From: Deltaproteobacteria bacterium
GTDB lineage: Bacteria; Desulfobacterota; Desulfobacteria; Desulfobacterales; Desulfatibacillaceae
Direction: 5' to 3'
Length of the DNA: 5,037 nt
NCBI GenBank assembly: GCA_019308705.1
Contig: JAFDHW010000294.1
Span: 1-5,037, forward strand
Both the position numbers and the translations under genes were made by a program. Below the pieces are notes generated by a model. It was not told the DNA's origin. It did not search any database and saw nothing but the letters and a program-made list of their open reading frames with translations. Positions 1 through 5,037 of the stretch are shown piece after piece (position 1 is the stretch's first letter; each line of letters opens with the position of its first letter).

Positions 1-144
1 CCACAGGGCCGGCCCGGGAACCGGAGCAGCCCGCCGGGTTTCTGCAAATTTTTGTGCAAAGGTTTTGCGGATTCCCGCGGCGATACTCCTTTTTGTCTGA
101 TTTCAGGCAGACGGGGAGACGGCTCCGTGGTTTTGGGGAGGGTC
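1..144 (+). other. 5' leader / intergenic region with no supported gene
   Basis: I find no convincing gene here. Frame 1 is open back to the window edge and a TTG at 52 could extend the downstream gene, but the predicted residues and the mixed third-base composition do not look coding, unlike the strongly GC3-rich gene that follows. Frame 2 is open from the edge to a TGA at 98-100 and could be the last codons of an upstream gene; this cannot be decided from the window. A short inverted repeat (CCCGG near 14-18 with CCGGG at 34-38) precedes a T-rich stretch at 39-55. It could be a weak terminator for an upstream gene, but it is not strong enough to call. GATACT at 82-87 resembles a -10 box, but no well-spaced -35 box is visible. 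Confidence 0.5.
135..142 (+). promoter_or_regulatory. Ribosome binding site deciding the ATG-145 start
   Basis: GGGGAGGG is a strong purine-rich Shine-Dalgarno stretch lying 2-5 nt before ATG 145, depending on the register used. The spacing is a little short, but this is the only good site upstream. It favours ATG 145 over the TTG at 52, which has no comparable site. Confidence 0.6.
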
Positions 145-2020
145 ATGGAGCGCGCTTTACACAAGCTAGGGAGTCTGGGCGCGGCATGGCGGGGCTGGTT
201 TGTTTCGTCCCGAGGCCCCCGGGAAAGCGCCGCCGTCTCCCCGGTGCAGGTCCTGGAGGAAAAAGACGCAAGTTCCCTGGCCGCGGTGCGCCGCCTCCAG
301 GAGAAGATTTCCGGATTGAAGGGGGGCCTTCGCCGGCTGGCCCGCGACTCGGAGTCGGACTTTTTGTCCTTGGGGGACCAGTTGCATTTCGCCTACTCCG
401 AGGCATCCGGCCTGAGCCGCAGCACCGCGCAAACCCTGCGTCTTGTCGGCGGGTCCGGGGAGACCGTTTTGGGCCAGGTGGAGGTGCGGGCCCGGGAGTG
501 TCTGGAAAACGTACGCGGCTGCCTCGACCGCGCAGCGTCGGACCTGGAGCTTCTGCAGGACACGGGCGGCGCGCTGGAGTCGATGAAAAGGATTTCCCGG
601 TCCATGATTTCCATGGGTCTCGAGCTTCGGAGCATCGCCTTCAACGTGAACCTGGAGGCGGCCAAGATGCGGGACGGCCATGCGTCCTTCAGGGATTTCT
701 GCGGGGACGTGAGGCGGTTCGCCGAAGAAGTGAAGCATCTGGGGCGGGAGATTCACCGCGAGGCGGAAAGCACCCTGGCGGACCAGCAGCGACTGGCCAG
801 GGAAATCGCCGAAGGCCGTGAGAGGCTGAAGGACCTGGTCCAAGAATCCGAGGACCTGCTCAGGGGCGCCATGCAGACCATCGACGGGATCATGAAGGGC
901 TCCTTTTCCGCCATGGAGAGGGCGGGGGATTATTCCCGGAACATGGACCGGCGGGTGGAGAAGGTGGTGGTGGCCATCCAGTTCCACGACAGCATGAAGC
1001 AGCGCATCGACCACGTGATCGAGGCCTTGGAGGACGCGGGTTCGCTTTTGGCCGAGGCCGGGGGCCGGGAAAAGGGCTGCCCGCGGGTGGCGGGCATCCT
1101 GCGCCTGCAGAAAGCCCACATGGACAAGCTGCTCACGGAAATCCACGAGGTCCATTCCGTCATCTACGAGGCTTTCCGCGGCATCGCCGAGGAGTCCGAG
1201 GGCATGGGCCGGGCCCTCATCGACCTTTCCTCCCGCGCCGGCGAGCGGTTTTCGGGCGCAGGGAAGCAGGGGCGGAAGGATCTTTTCGCCGTGCTCCAGC
1301 AGACCATGGAACAGTTCGAACAGGTCATGCTTCGCTGCCAGGGCCCCATGGAAAGGATGCAAAAGAGCGTGGCCCGCATGCGCGGATTTGCGCATCATGG
1401 CCACCAACGCGGACATCGTGGCGGTCAAGGCCGGGGAGCAGGGAAAGGCCCTGTCCACGCTTGCCGCGCTGGTGATGGACCTTTCCCGCGAGTCCGCGGC
1501 CCTTGCCGCAAGGATGGAACAGTCCGTCGGCCGGCTGGCCGGGTGGGCGAAGAAGGCGGGAGGGGCGGGCTTAGCTTCCGCCTTTGGCCGGGAAATGGCC
1601 CGGAGCGGCGCGGGGTCCGCCCAGGGGCAGATCCAGGAGCTGGCGTCCACCCATGCCCGGTTCCAGCAGTTCTCCACGGACGCCCTGGGCAAGGTGGAAC
1701 GCTTGAAAAGCATCGTGGACCGCACGAAGCGGCTGTTGGATTTTTTGCTTGGCTTAGCGGCCGGCGTCTCGGAAGCCGTGGGGGAACTGGAGGAGCTGCT
1801 CGCCCTTTCGGACTCCATGGCGGGCTGCGGGGAAGAGGACCGGGAGATCCTCGACCGGGCGGAGACCCGTTACACCGTGGGACAGGAGTTCGTGGTGCAC
1901 GACAAGGTGGTCAATGGCGAACAGGACCAGGGTCTGGAAATTTTTGGCGAGAGCGCGGAAGCGGACGATGCCCAGGCTGACGAGGCTGACGAGCTTGGGG
2001 ATAACGTGGAGCTTTTTTAG
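145..2020 (+). CDS. Soluble MCP-like chemotaxis signalling protein, frameshifted near 1381
   Basis: The gene is read in frame 1 from ATG 145 to about 1380 (412 codons), then in frame 2 from about 1382 to TAG 2018-2020 (212 codons), giving about 624 residues. It is rich in helix-forming, coiled-coil-like sequence and has no signal peptide or membrane span, so it is probably cytoplasmic. Residues 153-200 resemble the MCP signalling hairpin (IAFNVNLEAAK, then FRDFCGDVRRFAEE). A second hairpin-like block follows the frame change (IMATNADIVAVKAGEQGK). Residues 278-291 contain QFHDSMKQRIDHV, with Asp282 and Gln286 placed like the CheZ D-x-x-x-Q phosphatase motif. The C-terminus is an acidic linker ending in NVELF. 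The hairpin similarity and the che neighbours support a chemotaxis role; phosphatase activity is inferred. Frame 1 continues after the break as an implausible Gly/Arg/His-rich stretch to TGA 1978-1980. The break may be a real inactivating mutation, a sequencing error or, less likely, recoding. Confidence 0.75.
1375..1390 (+). other. Frameshift site (net +1 insertion or -2 deletion)
   Basis: Upstream, frame 1 reads sensibly through ...SVARM, ending with ATG at 1378-1380. Downstream, frame 2 resumes at 1382 with ADLRIMATNAD, a good MCP-hairpin sequence. One surplus base (for example C1381), or loss of one CG from a short CGCGCG run, explains the switch. The CG-repeat context suits either polymerase slippage or a base-calling error. 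No known recoding signal, such as an RF2-type CUU-UGA site, is visible. Confidence 0.75.
1976..1993 (+). repeat. Two tandem 9-nt repeats (GCTGACGAG) in the acidic tail
   Basis: GCTGACGAG occurs at 1976-1984 and again immediately at 1985-1993. In frame 2 it encodes Ala-Asp-Glu twice, within the acidic linker before the C-terminal NVELF. The in-frame 9-nt unit would let the linker change length by slippage without breaking the frame. Confidence 0.6.
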
Positions 2021-2066
2021 AAACCTTTTCGCCCTTTTGATCGGGCGTGGGGCGCGGGTGCGTGCA

Positions 2067-2405
2067 ATGGAACAGATACCCCGGGCGGACGGCGATGCAA
2101 GGACGGTCATACTATGCGGGGCGCTCTCCGTGGACAGGGCCCAGGGGCTCAAGGAGGAACTCCTGGAAGCCCTGGGCGAGGCCGGGAACCTGAGGGTGGA
2201 CCTGGAAAACGTGGAAAAGATTTCCGTGGCCTGCCTCCAGGTGCTTTGCGCCGCCTTTCGGTACGCCCGGGACCGGGGAATAGCACTGGAATTCACAAAC
2301 CCTTCACCGGCGTTCGCCAAAGGGGCCGCCGACGCGGGAATCCCCTGGCCCCCGGGTTCCCAGGGGGTGCAGGACGTAAAAACGGGCGAAAGGATGGAGA
2401 AATGA
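2067..2405 (+). CDS. STAS-domain protein, anti-sigma-antagonist-like
   Basis: This is a 112-residue single-domain protein. Residues 12-20 form a first strand (RTVILCGAL), residues 24-40 a helix, and residues 42-63 match the STAS core (LRVDLENVEKI, then LQVLCAAF), followed by a strand ending in FTNPS (76-80). In SpoIIAA-type antagonists the core continues as D-S-S-G, whose first Ser is phosphorylated. Here the equivalent residues are Ser53-Val54-Ala55-Cys56, so the phosphoacceptor is missing. Stand-alone STAS proteins next to cheY and cheA are known in some chemosensory clusters, and a docking or scaffold role is inferred. ATG 2067 is preferred because the STAS fold begins just after it; GTG 2058 in the same frame is an alternative. 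Neither has a strong Shine-Dalgarno site, so initiation may depend on coupling to the upstream gene. The stop overlaps the cheY start. Confidence 0.8.
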   Translation: MEQIPRADGDARTVILCGALSVDRAQGLKEELLEALGEAGNLRVDLENVEKISVACLQVLCAAFRYARDRGIALEFTNPSPAFAKGAADAGIPWPPGSQGVQDVKTGERMEK

Positions 2406-2767
2406 GCCAGGTGATCTTGAGCGTGGATGACTCCAAGAGCATCCGCCAGATGGTCCGGTTCACCCTCACCCAGGCGGGATACGAGGTGCTTTCCGCGGAG
2501 AATGGGGAGGAGGCGCTGGCCGTGGTGGCGGATAACCCGGTGGATATGGTCATCGCGGACCTCTACATGCCGGTCATGGACGGCATCGAGATGACCCGCC
2601 GCATGCGGGCCCTGCCCGCCACCAAGTACACCCCCATCGTGCTTTTGACCACCGCCTCCCAGGAAGACAAGAAAAAGGAAGGCCGCGAGGCCGGGGCTAC
2701 GGGCTGGATCGTGAAACCCTTCAAGCCCGAGCAACTTTTAAAGGTCGTGAAGAAAGTGATGGAGTGA
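2402..2767 (+). CDS. cheY: CheY-type single-domain response regulator
   Basis: This is a 121-residue receiver domain with no output domain. The acidic pocket is Asp9-Asp10, the phosphoacceptor Asp53 (IADLYMP), the switch Thr is Thr84 (LLTTAS) and the conserved Lys is Lys105 (KPF). The aromatic switch position (Tyr106 in E. coli CheY) is Trp102. It is the likely phosphate acceptor from the CheA encoded next to it, and its target (flagellar motor, pili or another output) cannot be told from sequence. The start codon overlaps the STAS stop as ATGA (2402-2405), a sign of translational coupling, and AGGA at 2391-2394 can serve as the ribosome site with 7-nt spacing. The stop codon TGA (2765-2767) lies 5 nt before the preferred cheA start. 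Confidence 0.95.
   Translation: MSQVILSVDDSKSIRQMVRFTLTQAGYEVLSAENGEEALAVVADNPVDMVIADLYMPVMDGIEMTRRMRALPATKYTPIVLLTTASQEDKKKEGREAGATGWIVKPFKPEQLLKVVKKVME
2761..2764 (+). promoter_or_regulatory. Ribosome binding site deciding the cheA start
   Basis: GGAG lies inside the last cheY codons, 8 nt before ATG 2773, which is ideal spacing. It supports ATG 2773 over the in-frame GTG 2764, which overlaps the cheY stop as GTGA but has no well-placed purine tract before it. Confidence 0.6.
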
Positions 2768-2772
2768 ATTCC

Positions 2773-4923
2773 ATGGCCGACGATTACCTGGACATTTTCC
2801 AGCAAAGTTACAGGGAGGAAGCCCTCGAGCTCCTGGCAGAGCTGGAAGACTCCCTTTTGGAGTGGGAGGAAAATCCGGCGGATCCGGATCTCTTGGACCG
2901 GATTTTCCGTGCCGTGCACACCGTCAAGGGGTCCGGGTCCATGTTCGGCCTCGACGAGCTGGCTTCCTTTGCCCATGAGGTGGAAACCGCCCTGTCCCTG
3001 GCCCGGGAAGGCGCGTTGGAGGTTTCCGGCCGCCTCATCGACCTCACCCTGGCCGCCCGGGACCTCATCCAGACCATGGTGGAGGAACTCGACGGCGGCG
3101 ACCCGCCGGACCCGGACGCCGTGCAGGCCTTGAAGGCGGACTTTTCGGCCCTCACCCAGGGGAAGGGGGGTGACGCACCGCCTCCCGTGGAAACGCAGGG
3201 AGGGGAAAAGACCATGGGTCCGGAGACCTGGTGGGTGCGCTTCGAGCCCTCCCCGGATCTCTTCCGCCGGGGAACCCGCGTCACCGGGCTGTTGAAAGAA
3301 CTGCGGGAATTGGGGGAGTGCACCGTGGCCGCCCGCACGGGCCGCATCCCGCCCCTGGACCGTATCGACGCCGACGCCTGCTTCACCTTCTGGGACGCCG
3401 TGGTAACCACGGAAAAGGGCGAGGAAGCCATCCGGGACGTGTTCCTGTTCGTGGAGGACGACTGCAAACTGATCATCGAGCGCCTGGAAGCCTCCCCCCA
3501 TTTGCAGGCGCATGCGCCCATGCTCCTGGAGTTTCTGGAGACCGCGGAAGACCCCGGGCCAAAGGATTTGAAACGCCTGGTGCGCCTGGCCGAAGACCTG
3601 TCCTCCGCCGAAAGCTCCGCCCAAATCCGTTCAAAGGCAAAGGCAAGAAAGGACGCCGGCGCGGACGAGGACCACTCCAAGGCCCTTGCCCGCGCCGGCC
3701 GGGAAGCCTCGGGCGGCGGCCCCGTCCGGGCGGGGCAAAACGGCAAGGGGAAAAACGGCAAGGAGATTTCCTCCATCCGGGTGCCGGCCCACCGGCTGGA
3801 CAAGCTGGTGGACCTGGTGGGGGAGATGGTCACCGTGCAGGCGCGGTTGACCAGCGCCTCGGCCAGGCTGGCGGACGAGGACCTGCGCCGGGTTTCCGAG
3901 GAGGTGGAGCGGCTGACCATGGAGTTGCGCGACAACGCCATGAGCTGCCGCTTGGTGCCCATCGGCACCTTGTTCTCCCGGTTCAAGCGCATGGTGCGGG
4001 ACCTTTCCCATGAACTGGGCAAGGACGTGGCCTTTTCCGTTTTCGGGGGGGAGACGGAACTGGACAAGACGGTCATCGAGCGCCTCGGCGACCCGCTGGT
4101 GCACATCTTAAGGAACGCCGCGGACCACGGCATCGAGTCTCCCGAAGAGCGCGCCGCAACAGGCAAACATCCCCAAGGGACCATCTCCGTGACCGCGGAG
4201 CATTCCGGCGATTACGTGCTCATCCGGGTGGCGGACGACGGCCGGGGTCTGGACGCCGAAGCCATCCGCGCCAAGGCCGAGAAAATGGGCCTGTGCGCCC
4301 CGGGCGCGGAGCTTTCCGACCGGCAGATCTTCGACTTCATCTTCATGCCGGGGTTTTCCACCACCAGCCGGGTCACCGGCGTGTCCGGCCGGGGCGTGGG
4401 CATGGACGTGGTGAAAAAGAGCGTCGAGGCCCTGGACGGCGAGATCCTGGTTTCGAGTGAAAAGGGCGCCGGCACGGTGGTCACCCTGAAGATCCCCCTG
4501 ACGCTGGCCATCATCGACGGCCTGCTGGTGGCCGTGGGAGACGACTACTACGTGATCCCGGTTTCCTCCATCGAGGAGTGCGTGGAATTCACCCGGGAGG
4601 ACATCGTGCGCGGGCGGGGCCGGAAAACCATCACCGTGCGGGGCGAGATGGTTCCCTACATACGGTTGAAGGACCGCTTCCGCCTGGGCGTGTCCATGTC
4701 GGAGGTCGAAAAGGTGGTCATCGCCCGGGCCGGGGAACACCGGGTGGGGTTCGTGGTCGACCAGGTGATCGGCGACCACCAGACCGTGATCAAGTCCCTG
4801 GGACCGGTGTTCCGCCAGGTCACCGACGTATCGGGCGCCACCATCCTGGGCGACGGCTCCGTGGCGCTGATCCTGGACGTCCAAAGAATCATCCGCGACG
4901 CACACTACGAGGCGACGGTGTAA
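2773..4923 (+). CDS. cheA: Chemotaxis histidine kinase CheA
   Basis: This is a 716-residue cytoplasmic kinase that autophosphorylates and passes phosphate to CheY and, where present, CheB. P1 (about 1-120) carries phosphoacceptor His49 in HTVKGSG, with Lys52, His68 and Glu71 matching the family's active-site set. Residues 153-240 form a compact domain (from WWVRFEPSPDLF to FVEDDCKLIIE) that fits a P2-type regulator-binding domain. A charged, low-complexity linker (about 270-330) follows. P3 dimerization starts near 332 (ISSIRVPAHRLDKLVDLVGEM). The P4 ATPase shows the N box His444, Asn448, Asp451, His452; the G1 box Asp488-Asp489-Gly490-Arg491-Gly492; the F box near 520-528; and the G2 box GRGVGMD at 539-545. 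P5, the CheW-like coupling domain, runs from about 582 to the end. All catalytic residues are present, so it should be active. GTG 2764 would add three residues. It is the last gene of the visible operon. Confidence 0.96.
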   Translation: MADDYLDIFQQSYREEALELLAELEDSLLEWEENPADPDLLDRIFRAVHTVKGSGSMFGLDELASFAHEVETALSLAREGALEVSGRLIDLTLAARDLIQTMVEELDGGDPPDPDAVQALKADFSALTQGKGGDAPPPVETQGGEKTMGPETWWVRFEPSPDLFRRGTRVTGLLKELRELGECTVAARTGRIPPLDRIDADACFTFWDAVVTTEKGEEAIRDVFLFVEDDCKLIIERLEASPHLQAHAPMLLEFLETAEDPGPKDLKRLVRLAEDLSSAESSAQIRSKAKARKDAGADEDHSKALARAGREASGGGPVRAGQNGKGKNGKEISSIRVPAHRLDKLVDLVGEMVTVQARLTSASARLADEDLRRVSEEVERLTMELRDNAMSCRLVPIGTLFSRFKRMVRDLSHELGKDVAFSVFGGETELDKTVIERLGDPLVHILRNAADHGIESPEERAATGKHPQGTISVTAEHSGDYVLIRVADDGRGLDAEAIRAKAEKMGLCAPGAELSDRQIFDFIFMPGFSTTSRVTGVSGRGVGMDVVKKSVEALDGEILVSSEKGAGTVVTLKIPLTLAIIDGLLVAVGDDYYVIPVSSIEECVEFTREDIVRGRGRKTITVRGEMVPYIRLKDRFRLGVSMSEVEKVVIARAGEHRVGFVVDQVIGDHQTVIKSLGPVFRQVTDVSGATILGDGSVALILDVQRIIRDAHYEATV

Positions 4924-4940
4924 CCCGGATTATTCACGAA

Positions 4941-5029
4941 GCCTGATTTCCGTGCTGGCAAGGCTGGAGGGGTGAAGGCGTACTTTGGTACGCCGAGCCC
5001 CGATAACGCGGCCAGCGCGGAAATCGGGC
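4941..5029 (+). repeat. Long nested inverted repeat; candidate structured RNA or dispersed palindromic element
   Basis: The arms GCCTGATTTCCGTGCTGGC (4941-4959) and GCCAGCGCGGAAATCGGGC (5011-5029) pair over 19 positions. In plus-strand RNA all 19 pair, two of them as G-U wobbles; on the minus strand those two become mismatches, which points to a plus-strand transcript. Inside the 51-nt loop, GGGGT (4969-4973) can pair with GCCCC (4997-5001), and GGCGTAC (4977-4983) pairs perfectly with GTACGCC (4988-4994) around a TTTG loop. No T-run follows in the window, so it is not a standard intrinsic terminator. It begins 17 nt after the cheA stop. It could be an mRNA 3'-end structure, a small RNA, or one copy of a repetitive extragenic palindrome. 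I do not assign it to a named family. Confidence 0.6.
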
Positions 5030-5037
5030 GAGCCCGA

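Noticed and set aside
1..50. Possible c-di-GMP riboswitch tail, because of CACAGGGC at the window edge
   Set aside because: The expected following motifs and tetraloop-receptor elements are absent; the similarity is limited to a few bases at a cut edge.
52..144. TTG-52 extension of the first gene
   Set aside because: No ribosome site before TTG 52 and non-coding-like composition; ATG 145 has a strong purine-rich site.
54..821. Plus-strand open frame in frame 3 over the leader and first gene
   Set aside because: Gly/Arg/Pro-rich product typical of an out-of-frame reading of GC-rich DNA; it overlaps the better-supported frame-1 gene.
166..1818. Long minus-strand open frame of about 550 codons opposite the first gene
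   Set aside because: It is an antisense shadow: low-complexity, His/Pro/Ala/Ser-rich product with no recognizable domain, created by strong GC3 bias on the coding strand. Its partner, the plus-strand MCP-like protein, has clear homology features.
1388..2020. Independent gene starting at TTG 1388
   Set aside because: It begins in the middle of a hairpin motif, has no Shine-Dalgarno site, and continues the upstream protein's pattern, so it is better read as the second part of a frameshifted gene.
2030..2047. Small hairpin CGCCC/GGGCG between the first gene and the STAS gene, as a terminator
   Set aside because: The stem is only 5 bp with an 8-nt loop and no T-run after it; it lies within a tight operon.
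2808..4184. Long minus-strand open frames across cheA
   Set aside because: Ser/Arg-rich translations without motifs, directly opposite a fully conserved CheA.
4972..5037. Small GTG-started open frame inside the palindrome
   Set aside because: The purine tract is only 1 nt from GTG and the frame lies entirely within the folded inverted repeat, so the openness is probably incidental.
1..5037. CRISPR array, tRNA, rRNA, transposase or prophage genes
   Set aside because: No regularly spaced repeats, cloverleaf, rRNA-like sequence or transposase motifs were seen on either strand.

Overview
The window is GC-rich, densely coded DNA from a bacterium. It carries one plus-strand chemotaxis-type signalling operon. 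Strong G/C bias at third codon positions, and CheA, CheY and STAS versions of a kind I associate with sulfate- or metal-reducing Desulfobacterota (former Deltaproteobacteria), suggest that phylum. This is an inference from recollected family resemblance, not a search result.

Layout: positions 1-144 are a leader with no gene I can defend. Positions 145-2020 encode a large soluble protein related to MCP signalling domains. It is split by a frame change near 1381, so frame 1 carries the first 412 codons and frame 2 the last 212. Positions 2067-2405 encode a small stand-alone STAS-domain protein, 2402-2767 a single-domain CheY-type response regulator, and 2773-4923 a full-length CheA histidine kinase (P1, a P2-like domain, P3, P4 and P5). 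After the cheA stop codon, positions 4941-5029 hold a long nested inverted repeat that would fold as a structured RNA on the plus strand. The window ends just beyond it.

The STAS and cheY genes overlap as ATGA, and the cheY stop codon sits 5 nt before the preferred cheA start, so the last three genes look translationally coupled. A plausible circuit is that CheA autophosphorylates on His49 and passes phosphate to Asp53 of the adjacent CheY. The first protein resembles the cytoplasmic hairpin of receptors. It also has a D-x-x-x-Q motif in a CheZ-like context and an acidic C-terminal tail, so it may act as a soluble signalling scaffold, a CheY~P phosphatase, or both. The STAS protein lacks the usual phosphorylatable serine and is probably a docking module. 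No membrane receptor, CheW, CheR or CheB is visible here; they may lie outside the window.

The points most worth checking are the frameshift, the CheZ-like motif and double hairpin of the first gene, and the folded element after cheA.
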